From: Impatiens glandulifera
Lineage: Eukaryota; Streptophyta; Magnoliopsida; Ericales; Balsaminaceae
Reading direction: 5' to 3'
Assembly (NCBI RefSeq): GCF_907164915.1
Contig: NC_061862.1
Span: 143,397,913 to 143,461,912, forward strand
Length of the DNA stretch: 64,000 nucleotides
Position numbers and translations under genes: made by a program. Every line of letters starts with the position of its first letter. Position 1 is the first letter of the stretch. This document shows positions 11,926 to 24,720 of the stretch, in pieces. The notes beneath the pieces are model-generated. The model saw nothing but the letters and a program-made list of their open reading frames with translations, did no database searches and was not told where the DNA came from.

Positions 11926-13221
11926 TTTTTATATTAATCATTTATAACTTATTTTATATTATATATAAATATTAATTATAAAATTCGGATGTATATTTGG
12001 TTAATTATAATATAATTATTAATTTAATAAAAAAATTAAATAAAAAATATATATTTAAGATTTTAGAAAAAATTTAAATTTGCATTACCCTAATCATGGC
12101 ACACCAGTTCTTACTCATTCTTAGGATTAATTTAGTATGTGGTTCTTCTTTTTTACATTTTCTATTTGAATTACCAAATAGAGAAATTAAAATGAAAAGA
12201 AAGTTTATATTAATTGAAAATTAAAGAGAATTGAATTAATATAATTGACAGAAAATATGTGGAGGGTAAGGCAGGACAAGAAAGATATTTTGCAAGAATT
12301 AATAAATAGAAGATGCATTTTCATATGAATAGTGAGTAGTACTGGTGGGAGCAAAATCAATCACACATCAAAAAGGTTCACCCAAATTCCTTATATTGGT
12401 CCCATTTGTAACATTCATATATATATTTATTTATTTTAAAATTTAAAAACAATAGTTTTTTCATTAGATTTTTTTAAAATTAAATATATAAGAATGTGAC
12501 ATAATGTTATTAACAAGTTAGGCCTGATTCAACAAGAATTATTTAAATTCATCATTCTTTCTCATGTTATTTTATAAATCAAAATTTAATTTCAATCTAA
12601 ATAAGTTTATATAAATAGTTAAATGAATTATTTAAATAATCTGAATCCGAATCTAATAATTTATAAGTAATTCACTTTCATAATTTAAGTGATAAGAGAG
12701 TTCTTACACTGTTATCTAAAAAATAAATAATTTCAAGTAATAATAAATTAATTAGTTATTCAAGAAAAAATCCGCATTAAATAGAATTTAAAGTCATAAC
12801 CTTGGATTATACTAGTTTACTATAGTAAATAAATGAATTTATCTAAAACATATAAATTAATTAAATAAAGATTAATTATTTTAAAAAAAATTATAATTTT
12901 GTATTTGCTCTTTTTTATTCCTCAAGAAATTTGAGACAATTAGTTGTATTATTATTTTATTGTAAGGATTTTATTTTTCACATTATGTTTTATTTTTTAC
13001 TAAAACAAAATTTATTTGATTTGTATAGATCAATAAAAAAAATTGTAATTTACTTAACAAACGTTCTTGGTTAAAAGTCGAAATCAAAGAAAAATGATTA
13101 CAAAATCGAAGTAGATAAAATAAATAAATAAAAAATTCCAAAAACAGGTACAATTGGAATAAACATAAGTAGAATTAAGATTCACATTATGTTAAACATG
13201 AACTAATCATAAAAGCAATTA
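11926..13221. other. AT-rich duplicated DNA before tRNA-Ser
   Basis: No gene. 12090-13221 aligns with 40030-41199 of copy B, for example AGAAGATGCATTTTCATATG in both. Confidence 0.6.
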
Positions 13222-13303
13222 GTCAATATGTCCGAGTGGTTAAGGAGACAGACTTGAAATCTGTTGGGCTTTGCCCGCGCAGGTTCGAACCCTGCTGTTG
13301 ACG
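13222..13303 (+). tRNA. tRNA-Ser(UGA), copy A
   Basis: 82-base class II tRNA without intron. The acceptor stem GTCAATA pairs fully (one G-U) with TGTTGAC before discriminator G. The D arm contains GAGTGGTTAAGG. The anticodon loop CTTGAAA gives anticodon TGA, reading UCA. A long variable arm, characteristic of serine tRNAs, is followed by the T arm GCAGGTTCGAACCCTGC. A T-rich run (TTTCTTTTTT) follows as Pol III terminator. Copy B differs by one base in the variable arm. Confidence 0.96.
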
Positions 13304-13340
13304 TTTCTTTTTTATTTTGGTACTTTTGATAAAAGTGAGA

Positions 13341-14135
13341 GACGGACCAAAACTCTAAGCCGAACTCAAACCAGCTTAAGCTCGAGTTCAACTCGATTAA
13401 GTATTTATTAGCTCGAACACGAGTTTATTAATGTGAGTTTGAGCTCGACTCGACTATTTACCTACAAGTTCGATTTGAACTAAAATTAAAATACAAAAAT
13501 TTATTTTCAAAACGAAAAATATCAAACTTTCATAACTATTAAAAAAATAATTGAGTAACGTAAGTTTACTCATTCTCGAATGAAGTAATATGAAAAAATG
13601 AGCATTGTAAGAGAGAAGAATATTTGTGAATAAATGAGAAAAATTGTAAAATTAAAGAGTGTTGGTAAATAAGTTAGAAAAAATACATAAAATTATTTAA
13701 TAGGATTATTAAAATATATTATTGTTAAAATATAATATATCATGTATATATATTCTTAGAATATATCTAAGAAATATATTATATTATAATAATAATATAA
13801 TATTGTAATATATTTTAACTGCAACAGATTACAAAATTAAGGTTTTTAATTTTTTTTTTAATTTTGAGGCAATATGATATAATAACGTGGGATATAGGGA
13901 TTTTGAATAGAGAGTTAAAAAACATTTGTTTAAGATTTTAGATTTAATATTAAAATAATAAAAATATATATTATATGTAATGAGGCTCAACAAACTAACG
14001 ATCAAATATTATATGAGCTTGAGTTTGGTTCAAATATTAAACGAGTTGACTCGAGTTCGGCTCGAACTTATTGAAAGTCAATCTCAAGTTAAGCTTTGAC
14101 GAGCGGTTCAATAACGACTCACAATTAATTTGACT
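13341..14135. repeat. Insertion rich in CTCGAG-type motifs, absent from copy B
   Basis: After tRNA-Ser, copy B lacks this ~0.8 kb. Both ends are rich in CTCGA, GAGTT and GCTCGA words (AAGCTCGAGTTCAACTCG at the left, GAGTTGACTCGAGTTCGG at the right), in partly inverted orientation, with an AT-rich middle. This looks like a non-autonomous DNA element, but I find no convincing target duplication. Confidence 0.45.
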
Positions 14136-14491
14136 ATTTGCAGCCTATTAAAACCATAAGGATTAAACTTAAGGTTGCCTTTTATTATTGAATGATTTAT
14201 AATTTATCAATATTAGGAATATGAACTTATTTGATTTTTCAAAGTTATTTAGTTAAATAATTAAAGTATTGTTGTATTTAATAGTTAGATTAATTGTTAT
14301 AAAAATTAAATAAATATAATCTAATTATTTTAATGATTTAATAACAAAGTTACAGAGGAGGAGATAAGTTTGATTCTAATATAAAACTATGATTTTCGTG
14401 TAAACTAATCATGGTACTTTGGACAAGTATAAAATGTTCAAAATAGTGAACAAAATAATATTTTTACTTATCTTTTGAAAAGAGGCTAAAT

Positions 14492-14858
14492 TGTTAGGAT
14501 TTGTATCTCCTAAATCTGACCTACTTGAAAACAATATGTAAAAACACAAAAATAAGAACACAAGAACACACAGATTTATAGTGGTTCACTCAAACTGAGC
14601 TACATCCACTTCAGTCACCACCAAATTTACTATAAAGAAGAAGAAGGAATACAGAGTTTTTTTGTCTCACACTTTATCTCTCTAGAATTCAGTCTTCACA
14701 ATGTAAACTCTTAATAATCACATATTTACAGGGTAAACATTCGTAATAAACCTAAACAACTTTGGTCAGGCTCAAGCCCAAAACCAAAAAAAAAAAACCC
14801 AATAAACTCTAATTAACAATGTAGAGTTTATTATAAGTGTAGGCTTCATAACTCAACA
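14492..14858 (-). repeat. 3' LTR of copia element
   Basis: 367 bases, TGTTAGG...CTCAACA in plus-strand view. It differs from the 5' LTR by small indels and substitutions, so the insertion is not very recent. Confidence 0.92.
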
Positions 14859-15322
14859 ATCTCCCACTTGGAGACTAACTTCATCATCTCTCGATCGGTA
14901 GTGGCTTTCCATTCGGTGTCTTAACGAAGAAGACCAACTGAAGTTGTACACAACTTCAGTTTCTCATTTGTCACAGCTTTCGTCAACATATCAGCTGGAT
15001 TCTCAGAGTTCACAATGTAAACTCTTAATAATCACATATTTACAGGGTAAACATTCGTAATAAACCTAAACAACTTTGGTCAGGCTCAAGCCCAAAACCA
15101 AAAAAAAAAAAACCCAATAAACTCTAATTAACAATGTAGAGTTTATTATAAGTGTAGGCTCCATAACTCAACAATCTCCCACTTGGAGACTAACTTCATC
15201 ATCTCTCGATCGGTAGTGGCTTTCCATTCGGTGTCTTAACGAAGAAGACCAACTAAAGTTGTACACAACTTCAGTTTCTCATTTGTCACAGCTTTCGTCA
15301 ACATATCAGCTGGATTCTCACT
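14695..15322 (-). repeat. ~314 bp tandem duplication across the copia 3' LTR boundary
   Basis: 14695-15008 and 15009-15322 are nearly identical direct copies. Each holds part of the LTR, the LTR end, the polypurine tract and the last ~150 bases of the RNase H region. The element therefore has two LTR/PPT junctions at its 3' side. Confidence 0.92.
14859..14869 (-). other. Copia polypurine tract (duplicated at 15174-15184)
   Basis: On the minus strand the bases just before the 3' LTR read AAGTGGGAGAT, the usual copia plus-strand priming site. A second copy follows the partial LTR that ends at 15173. Confidence 0.8.
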
Positions 15323-18300
15323 CCCGGGAATCTTCTCAAGAGCTAATACTCCATCTTCTAAAGCTGACCGGATGAAATGATAACGAATTTGTATATGCTT
15401 CGTCCTGCCATGATAAACAGGATTCTTGGCCAAATGAATGGCACTCTAACTGTCGCATCGCAACACACTTCCCTCGTAGTCTTGACCAAATTCTAGCAAT
15501 AAGGGTTGTAACCACATCATCTCCTTAGCAGCTTCTGTCATAGCAACATACTCTGCCTCACAACTAAAAAGAGCAACAATCTTCTGCAATTTTAAAACCC
15601 AATTGATTGCAGTACCTCTCAGAGTATAAATATACCCTGTTGTGGTCTTCCTACTATCAACATCACCACCATTGTCAGCATCAACATATCCTTCCAAACC
15701 CATATTAGACTTTCAAAAACACAAAGCGAGACCCGTACTTCCTCTTAAGTATCGTAGTATCCACTTTACTGCTTCCCAATGTTGTCTACCCGGATTGCTC
15801 ATGAATCTGCTAACAACTCCCACTACATGTGCTATGTCTGATCTTGTGCAAACCATCGCATATATAATACAACCAATGACAGAGGCATACAGAACAGTTG
15901 CCATGTAATTTTTCTCCTCCTCTGTTGAAGGCGACTGATCTTTAGATAGTCTGAAGTGACTAGCTAAGGGGTAGTAACTGGTTTTGCATCATACAAGTTG
16001 AACCTGCTAAGAACTTTCTTCACATATTCTTCTTGTGAAAGATTGAGAACTTCTTCATCCCTGAAAATTCTCATCCCAAGGATTTGTTTAGCAGCACCTA
16101 AATCCTTCATTGCAAATTTTTTAGACAACTCTTTCTTGAGCTTGTTAATCTCATACAAGCTTCCTCCAGCAATCAACATGTCATCAACGTAGAGGAGCAG
16201 AATAATGTACGATTTATCAAATCTCTTGATATAACAGCAATGATCAGCTTCACACCTTAGAAAATTGTTACTTTTCATGAAGCTATCGAACTTCTTGTAC
16301 CATTGTCTTGGAGCCTGTTTCAAACCATACAGACTCTTTTGAAGCTTACACACAAGCTCATCTTTTCCTTTGATTTCAAATCCTTCTGGTTGTCGCATAT
16401 AAATCTCTTCATCTAAATCACCATGAAGAAAAGCAGTTTTGACATCCATTTGTTGAAGATGAAGGTCTTCTTTCACAACCAAACTCAAAATAGTTCTGAT
16501 TGTCATCAATTTAACTACTGGAGAGAAGATTTCATTGTAGTCAATACCTTCTTTCTGTTGAAATCCTTTCACAACCAACCTTGCCTTGTACCTCATGGTT
16601 TTATCATGTTCTTCTTTAATCCTGAAGATCCATTTGTTGTGAAGGGCTTTCTTTCCCTTTGGTAGCTCAGTGAGCTCCCAAGTCTGATTCAACATCAAAG
16701 AGTCCATCTCATCTTTCATAGCAGACTCCCACTTAATCGATTCATCAGATTTTATTGCTTCCTCATAGCATTCAGGTTCACCTCTATCTGTCAACAAGAT
16801 ATAGTTCAGAGATGGAGACCACCTCTCAACTGGTTTTCGATTCCTTGATGATCTTCTCAATTGTATAACCGGTGTTTGCTGATTTACCTCTGGGGTCACG
16901 TTCTTAACGATTTTATCTTCAATAACACATTGTTCTTCTTCGACAACCGGTATATATTAAGCTGAAAATTCTCTCAAATCGACTGTACTAGTCTTTTCCA
17001 ATTTAGAATCACCATCTGATGTCTTCCCAACACAATCTTTGTAGAGAACCTATTCATTGAAGATAACATTTCTGCTACGAATGATCTTCCGATTTTGATT
17101 ATCCTAGAAACGATAACCAAACTCAATATCACCATAACCAATGAAAAAAAATTTATTAGACTTTGGATCAAGCTTGCTCCTATCACATTCATTAATATGA
17201 ACATATGATAAACAACCAAACACTTTCAAATAAGAAAGGTTTACCTTTTTATTGCTCCAAGCTTCTTTAGGAATTATGAATTCAAGAGGAACAGAGGGTC
17301 CCCTGTTTATCAAATAGGCAGCAGTATTTATAGCTTCTGCCCAGAAGGTTTTAGGCAGCCATGCATGCAATCTCATGCTTCTAGCACGCTCGTTCAATGT
17401 TCGATTCATTCTTTCAGCTACTCCATTTTCTTGAGGCGTTCGGGAAACAGTCTTCACCATACTGATCCCATTCTCAGCACAATACTCTTTGAAATCTGAA
17501 TTGATATATTCACCTCCGTTGTCGGATCTCAAGCACTTAACTTTCTGATTTGTTTCATTTTCAACCAAAGCCTTCCACTTCTTGAAAATAGCAAATACTT
17601 CAGACTTGTGCTTCATAAAGTAAACTCATACTTTTCTTGTTGAATCATCTATAAAAGTCACATAATAGTTTGATCCGCCAATAGAAGAAACAGGTGCAGG
17701 TCCCCACATATCAGTGTGTACTAACTCTAGTCTTTCTTTCTTGAGTTCTTTCCCAATTTTTAAGAAACTCACTCGTTTCTGTTTTCCAAGAATGCAGTTT
17801 TCACATAACTGATGTTCAATAGACTTCAGTTCTGGAATCTGTCCATTCTTCAAAATAATTTTCATCCCTTTTTCGCTCATATGGCCCAACCTGCAATGCC
17901 ATAGCTCATTGTTCTTCGAGTCATCAATTACAACAGCATCTGTTTCTCTGCAAGTTGAAGTCGTGTATAATGTTCCAGTTTTGTGACCTCGAGCAACAAC
18001 AATTGCTCCTTTAGTCACCTTCCATGCACCATTTCCACAACTGAAATTGTGACCTTCTTCATCAAGTTGTGTAACAGAAATTAGATTGCGCATTAAACCT
18101 GGAATGTGTCTCACCTTATTAATCTTCCAAACAGAATCATTTGCCATCTTCAATTTGATGTCCCCCATGCCAACAATTTCCAGTGGCTCACCATCTACGA
18201 GATAAACTTTCCCACAGTTTCCAACCACATAATTCTCCATTAATTGTTTGTGGGCAGTGATGTGGAAAAATGCTCCCGAGTCCAAAACCCATGAATCTAT

Positions 18301-19142
18301 CGGGCTATCAACAAACATAAGTAACGCATCAATGACAGATTCTGTAACAACGTTGGCTGCATCATTTTTATCATCACCATTTTTCTTCGGTGCTTTGCAG
18401 TTCCTCTTTAAATGACCCTGTTTACCACAATTCCAGCACTCAAATGTCCTCCCAGACTTGGACTGACTCCTCTTACTCTTTGACATAGATCTGCTCTTAC
18501 CTCGGTTGAAATTTTTATCATTATCTCTACCCCTGTTTTCCACATTCAGAGCAGAACCTTTGAATGTTTCACCAGAATCAATTTTACGAACCTCTTCAGC
18601 AAGAATACGATCTCTAACTTCAACAAATTTTAGTTTAACATTTCCAACTGAATTACTAATTGCTGCCCTCATAGGTTCCCAACTATTTGGTAGAGACACT
18701 AACAAAATCAGGGCACTAACTTCATCCCCACAATCAATCTCAACAGATAGCAATTGATTCACAATTGTATTGAATTCATTCAAATGAGTAGTGACAGAAG
18801 TATCATCAACCATTCTTAAGTAAATGAGTCTTTTCATTAAGTGTACCTTATTATTAACAGATGGTTTCTCATACATATCAGAAAGAGTTTTCATAAGACC
18901 CATTGTGGTCATCTCCTTTATTACATTGTGAGCAACTGTCTTGGCTAGCGTCAATTGGACAACTCCCAAAACCTGTCTATCAAGGAGTTTCCATTCAGCT
19001 TCATCCATCTTCTCTAATTCTCACTCAAAGGAATATGAAGCTTCTTTCCATAGAGATAATCTTCAATTTGCATTCTCCAGAAGACATAATCTGTCCCATC
19101 AAATCTTCCAATCCCATGTCCTATATTGTTCTCACTTGCCAT
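15236..19142 (-). pseudogene. Copia Gag-Pol polyprotein pseudogene
   Basis: The start codon (19142-19140) opens a Gag beginning MASENNIG, broken by a frameshift near 19030. Gag continues with the CCHC knuckle CWNCGKQGHLKRNC (about 18440-18390). Next are a protease with LDSGA, integrase with the HHCC and D..D..E regions and the CLRSDNGGE motif, and RT with YVDDML (about 16200). RNase H ends at 15236. The frame is constant from 19008 to 15964 but interrupted by several stops, for example at 17626 and 17104. Another frameshift lies near 15950 and another stop near 15435. Several stops fit TGG to TGA/TAG or CAG to TAG transitions. Confidence 0.93.
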
Positions 19143-19171
19143 TGTTTCTAATGCTCAGATCTAGCCTAGCT

Positions 19172-19183
19172 GCTCTGATACCA
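19172..19183 (-). other. Copia primer-binding site (initiator Met tRNA)
   Basis: Reads TGGTATCAGAGC on the minus strand, two bases inside the 5' LTR, complementary to the 3' end of initiator Met tRNA as in most copia elements. Confidence 0.93.
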
Positions 19184-19185
19184 GT

Positions 19186-19564
19186 TGTTAGGATTTGTAT
19201 CTCCCAAATCCGACCTGCTTGAAAACAATCTGTAAAAAACACAAGAAAGAAGAACACAAGAACACACAGATTTATAGTGGTTCACTCAAATTGAGCTACA
19301 TCCACTTCAGCGACCACCATATTTACTATGAAGAAGAAGAAGAAATACAGAGTTTTTTTGCCTCACACTTTATCTCTCTAGAATTTAGTTTTCACAATGT
19401 AAACCCTTAATAATCACATATCTATAGGGTAAACATTCAAGTAATAAACCTAAATAACTTTGGTCAGGCCCAAGTCCAAAACCAAAACCAAAAAAAAAGA
19501 AAATCCAATAAACTCTAATTAACAATGTAGAGTTTATTATAAGTGTAGGCTCCATAACTCAACA
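19186..19564 (-). repeat. 5' LTR of copia element
   Basis: 379 bases, TGTTAGG...CTCAACA in plus-strand view. Homologous to 14492-14858. Confidence 0.92.
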
Positions 19565-19569
19565 TAAAT

Positions 19570-20300
19570 AATAAATTGCTCAATTTTTGAGGACTCATTG
19601 ACTTGAATTATTTAAACGCAGAAAAATGCAACCTACATATGCAATAATATCACTTCTTTCAAAGTTTTATTTTAAAAAAAAAATAATAATTCTCATCCAA
19701 TTTGATTTAGAACTACATATAACCCAAAAGATAAAAAAAATAAATACAAAATAACATTACAAAATCAAAATAAATAATTAAAATTTAGATTTCAAATTAT
19801 ATAAACAATTTACAAAAATAAAAAATTTAATAAAAAATCTAACTTAATACATTTTTTTTAATAGTAACTACAAATACGAGCTAAATAATTGAGTTTATAA
19901 GCGAAAGTGTTGAAGTAAAATAAGTTGAACGAAACAGTGTCGAAAAAATATCTAACATATATTATGAGCGAGAATTAAAATTATCCTTAAAAGTAAGGTC
20001 CAAAAATATCACGTCAAATGATAATAAACTATCTATATATTGAAATAATGAGAAATTCGTACAAATAATGAGATGATACATGATAGAGAACATTTATATA
20101 AAAAAATCAGTTCAAATAATCTTTTATTGAAAAAAAATAAATATAACTTCAAATTCTATAATTTCGTTTCATTTACGGATAAAAGAGGACGAACACGAAC
20201 TCGAGTAAAGATCACAACATAATTAGTGGGCGTGAACAACAAACGGTCCACCAAGGACTGAGAGTATTATTCGAATTATAAAAATACGAAATAAAATATC
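19570..20300 (+). repeat. Dispersed repeat family R5, copy 1
   Basis: Core at 20165-20285: AAGAGGACGAACACGAACTC, then GAGAGTATTATTCGAATTAT. The same order of motifs occurs at 41480-42130, 55545-56115 and, inverted, near 62440-62570 and 63410-63600. No coding capacity. Copies 1 and 2 lie in the segmental duplication; the other three are independent. Confidence 0.7.
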
Positions 20301-20339
20301 TGATCCGGTTAAAAATGATGCCAAACATAACAAAATGCG

Positions 20340-21470
20340 ACTATAACAAACAGAAATCTCTTATCCCCGGAAAAGCTCGAAGTTCGAGAAATTTCAATGT
20401 CCGTTTGCTTGTTAAAAATCTTTAACAAAAGATTTATAAAAAATTGTATTTTTGATATTTAAATTTAATTTTAAAAATAATTAATTCTTTTGATAAAGTA
20501 TAAATTATTTTTTTGAAATTTTAAAATAATAAAATAATAATTTGATTAAACAAAATCCTTATTTTAAATTAATTTAAACTAATTAGTTTAAAAGCCTATT
20601 TATTTGAATAAAGAGACGATAATTGATTTTTAATTTAAAAACTAATAAACATATTTGTACACTTGTATAAACATATATTTGATTAGAGATTCATTTGAGT
20701 TCGATGTTTGATGATACTCGGGAAAGGACTTTCGCATTATATCATTCGTACCCATTAAAAATGATTTTTAATTCATAAAATTTTGACTATTTACTTGAAA
20801 GTTTGGTTTATTGCATTTATTACTAATTATTTTTCAAGTCCTAGATATGCATATATTTTTCTTGCATTAAAAATTGTAAAATAATATTTAAATGCTAGTG
20901 TAACCCCCGAAAAAATCATTTGTAAGTTTTCGCGAAAAAGCTTGAGGTTCGAGAAATTTCAAACTCGATTTACGTGTCATGAATCTTTTTTTTTAAATAA
21001 AATATTATTTTAAAAGATTTTAAATAACTTCTATCGACCTTTGAAAATTAATTAATTTTGTTCCAATTTAAATAATCCGGAGATTTGGGTTTTAATCAAA
21101 CGACAATTTGATTTTTTTAGAAAATCTGTTGTTTAAATTAATTAAACATAATTAATTTTAAAGAATATTATTTATTTAAAAAAATAATCGCCAATTAATT
21201 TTTAAAAATAAATTAAAAGTGGCATACGTATACAAACGTACTGGCCAAAGTTTTTTTAGTTTGTAGTTTTTAGTGATACTCGAGAAAGGGTTTATGCGCT
21301 TCATTTTCCGTACCGTTTTAAAAACGGTCTTTACTTATAAACTTAGCTTTTGAAAATTGGTTGTATAACGTTTTATTTTGACCGATTATTCTTCTGGTTT
21401 TAAGTATGCAAAATGTTTGTGCGTTATTTAAAGAGTTGTAAAAATAATTATTTAAATGATGATACATATT
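20340..21470 (+). repeat. Diverged ~545 bp direct duplication
   Basis: 20355-20900 and 20905-21460 share an ordered series of motifs: CCCCGAAAA, GAGGTTCGAGAAATTTCAAA, GATACTCGGGAAAGG and CCGTACC with AAAAATG. The phrase GTTCGAGAAATTTCAA is in both (about 20383 and 20952). The sequence suggests part of a large old LTR-type element, but no coding domain remains. Confidence 0.6.
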
Positions 21471-21659
21471 GCTGATGATAACTTAGGGAGGAAAATACCT
21501 AAAGAATATCAGTCATTTAAAGATATTAGGGCTTAAACATAAATCTAAATATTCCGTTGTCAAAATATTATATTGTGGAAACATTCTAAAATATTATGAA
21601 AGTATTTTTAAATTTTTCGGATTTTAGAAAATGGTTTGAGGTTCAAAAATTAAAAAAAA

Positions 21660-22130
21660 TATGGATTTTGAAAATCGGAACCAAACAAACCTTATGATTG
21701 GTCTTAGGCCTTGGGTTCATTTTTATTGGTCGGGGTCCAAGACCCTTGATTGGACTCATCGGTCTAGGCTAAAAAGCCTCGGTCGAGGTGCTAAGGACTC
21801 TCGGTCCTTAGTTGTAATATATCGGTCGGGATGTAGAAACCACCGTTCATGGGTTAGCTCTGGGTTAAGTTCATCGGTCTTAGGCTTGATATCTTGGTCG
21901 GACCTCTTAGTCCTAGGTGGAAGTCATCGGTCCTAAGTTCGGGAGTTCTTAGTCCTAGGTCTGATGTCTCAGTCGGATGTAAAAATTATCGATCGAACAT
22001 TTCGATCCTAATTAAAGAACATCAGTCGGACATCTCGGTTCTCGATGAAGAACATCCATCGAGCCTCTCGGTCCTATTGAAATTCTCGGTCCTAGGTTAA
22101 GATTTTTCGGTCGGACCTACCGGTCCTCAA
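21660..22130 (+). repeat. Minisatellite of CGGTC-type units, copy I
   Basis: Irregular units of about 18-33 bases alternate two cores, TCGGTCCTAGGT and TCGGTCGGACxTCT (for example ATCTTGGTCGGACCTCTTAG). At least 15 units. It is GC-richer than its surroundings. The open frames across it (21661-21936 and 21894-22100) merely translate the repeat. Confidence 0.75.
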
Positions 22131-24347
22131 AAACATCAAAATTGCAAGTTTTGCAATTTTGATGGAGGCTTGGATTCTTCAATCAAAGTGTTTGGGTAGC
22201 TTCATAAAGCTCATAAAAATATTTAAAACATCACCATAATGTATCAATCGACTTGGATGATGATTAATTCATCCAAATAGTTTATAGTCAAAAATCGGGA
22301 TTTTGGTTTTAAAGATGTTTTGAGGTGAAAGAAGCTAGCCAATAGCTTCCTTATACCTCATATATAATTGATTGATACAAAAACAAGAACACTGAACTTT
22401 CGTTTGGATCAATTCAACAACTTAAAATTTTCAATTATTTTGAAAATTTTGATTTTGATCAAACATGATCCAAACAGTTGCCCAACATCATTACAATCAT
22501 GTTGGGAAGATTTATGGACTGTGTTCTTTAAGGATTATACCCCAAGAACAACAAACCTTTTTTTTCAAATTCAAAATTGGATTTTTCTTATTAAGACCGA
22601 TTGATCGGTTATAGCTTTCACGGAAAACTCATAAATGATAATAAGATCAATTTCCAACAATCAAATTCAAGAACCAGACAATATGCGCTTATGAAAACTA
22701 AAATATAAGAATTTCAATTTCAAACTAGAAGTATGAATTAAAGGATTATTGAAATCTTACCAAGGATTGAAAAACACTTTTTAGACCTTAATGAAGCTTT
22801 TGGGATGCCTAAATCCAAGCTTTGGAGCTTTAAACGAAAAAATCGAAAAATCTGAAGCTTTGAGATTCAATGGAGGATTTTCGATTTCTTTTGATTCAGA
22901 GCTTGGGATGTTATCTCTTGCCTTCAGAATGATTGAGGTGGTCTATTTATAGCCTTCTTGAGTCGTTAGAGTCTTCAAGTGGATCAAATTAGTAAAATCC
23001 ATTAATGGCGTTTTGACTGTTCTTCATCCCACTTGCCTAAATATGGATTAATCATCCCTACTAAAGTAGCATAAATGATCACCAAAGTATGGTGATCATT
23101 TCAACTTTTGAATTAGCCGATTTGGTTGACTGTGGAAAAAGTTCCACTTCTAGAAAATTAAAGGATGAAACATCATCCTTATCCTTCCGACAACGCATTG
23201 AAGACGACAGTGGCGAGAATGTGGACGCGGGGCGGTCTGTTAGCATTTTGTTTGCGTTTCAGTCATTCCGTCGTGTTCTAGTTTACGGAGCTAACGATGG
23301 TTAATTGATCCGGTGTGATGCGCGCGCATTAAACCGACTACATGGGCGCATCTAGAGATTTGAATGAAAATTCAACGCTCATTCGGTGGACGCGGTTTTG
23401 GCTGTATATTTATTTCTGGATTTTGGTTATACTAGATTGCGAATTTATTTTTTTAATTAAAACCTTAAGGGTTCATTTGAAATTAATTTTTCTTTCACTC
23501 TTTTGGCTCTAATTTTGATTTTTTAAAATACACAAAATGTTAAAATAATATAAAAAATATTTTGTCAATTATTTTTTTTATATTTTAGGGTTAAATAAAT
23601 AATTTTGGGGATGAAATGGGTCCTAAATTATTTATTTTAATGCCTTAATTTTTTATTTTAAAATTATTTTATTTTTTTATTTTGGTCATTTTTTTTATTA
23701 ATTAGGCTTTAATTATTACAATAATTAGTCTAATTAATTTTTTAATTGGGTTTTTGGTCATGGGGTTATTTTAGTTTTATATTTGAAAATAAATCAAAAT
23801 AATAATTTTAATATTATAAATTGGTGTGTAGATTTTTAGTGCCTGCAGCTAATACCTACGATTGATGACGAAAATTAATGAGAAAAATACTTTTAAAATA
23901 TCATTTTAAGGCATTAGAATTAAAAAATAAATTCAAATAGGCCTTTATCAAAATAAATTTTTAAGTAAATATTCTAATTTTTTTGAAATTGTTTTATATT
24001 TTTTCAGATTTTTAAAAAATAATTTAAAGTCTAATTTTTAAAAAACAATTAAAAATTAAAAATCTCAAACAAACAAGCCCTTAGGTAGGTATCCAGGTCG
24101 TGAATCGGGTTAAATATGCGGGTCTATGACATTTTTAACCCGAAGTCAATGAGTTTGGGCGCCCGGTCAATGTAGAGGCTGACATTGGCTGCGCGCTTCG
24201 ATTTTCGGTAAAAAACCATGTTTGGCTAGTTTTCTCGATTGAAAACTAAGTTAGATTGTAATCATTGGTCGAATGATAATCGTTGGTTGGTTTTCTCGGT
24301 CGAAAACTAGGACAATGTGAGAGTCCTCGGTCGGATACTAGGATTTC
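22131..24347 (+). other. Unknown long repeat, copy I, and flank of gypsy insertion
   Basis: Follows the minisatellite with AAAAACATCAAAATTGCAAG. This resembles the sequence after the second minisatellite (29455-29500), so the two regions belong to one repeat family. No domain is readable. 24180-24347 again has CGGTCG-type units and is cut by the gypsy insertion. Confidence 0.45.
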
Positions 24348-24689
24348 TGATGCGGTGCGAGTCGAAGAGGCGTTTATGCGAAAGTTGCAGCATCCGAAAA
24401 TATCTCGCAAGTGTCAGATTTCGACGATTGCCTAGTGTTTTTCGGGCGGAAACGTTTAGGGGCTCAAAATCGCATTTTTTATTAGTTTCGGGTATTTTTT
24501 GCAATTTATTAAAAGTTGTTTATTTCTTTTGCAAGCTAGGGTTTGAGTATTTAAAGGATCTTAAAACACTTTGTTAAGGGAAGATTATTAATCAGAAAAC
24601 GAGGTTTCCTCAATATCTATCAACGTTCGGTATTCGTAAGAATCAACGAATCTTGATAAAGGTTCATCCTAGCCACGCACGCTGCATCA
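24348..24689 (+). repeat. 5' LTR of gypsy element
   Basis: 342 bases, TG...CA. The only difference I see from the 3' LTR is near 24493 (A here, G in the other). Confidence 0.95.
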
Positions 24690-24691
24690 GT

Positions 24692-24700
24692 TGGTATCAG
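24692..24700 (+). other. Gypsy primer-binding site
   Basis: TGGTATCAG, two bases after the LTR. Nine bases match the initiator Met tRNA 3' end, then the match stops. Confidence 0.8.
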
Positions 24701-24720
24701 TTTCCAGTCGACCCTGAGGT

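Larger units (their letters stand above)
14492..19564 (-). mobile_element. Ty1/copia LTR retrotransposon, complete but decayed
   Basis: A 5.07-kb element on the minus strand. Both LTRs begin TGTTAGG and end CTCAACA in plus-strand reading. It is flanked by the perfect 5-base target duplication TAAAT (14487-14491 and 19565-19569), and copy B of the segmental duplication shows the unoccupied site. It carries an initiator-Met-type primer-binding site, a polypurine tract and Gag-protease-integrase-RT-RNase H remains in copia order. Stops and frameshifts make it non-functional. A ~314-base tandem duplication has altered its 3' end. Confidence 0.97.
9190..20300 (+). repeat. Segmental duplication, copy A (SAUR to tRNA-Ser and beyond)
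   Basis: Collinear with 33550-42130. It shares the promoter, upstream ORF, SAUR gene, downstream AT-rich DNA, tRNA-Ser and the repeat after it. Relative to copy B this copy contains extra DNA: a SINE-like block at 11530-12080, a CTCGAG-rich block at 13341-14135 and the copia element at 14492-19564. Collinearity resumes exactly after the copia target duplication, where both copies continue with TCAATTTTTGAGGACTCATT. The outer ends are approximate. Confidence 0.85.

Noticed and set aside
21661..22100. Open frames with repeated Ser/Arg-rich text
   Set aside because: They translate the CGGTC-type minisatellite and have no conserved domain.
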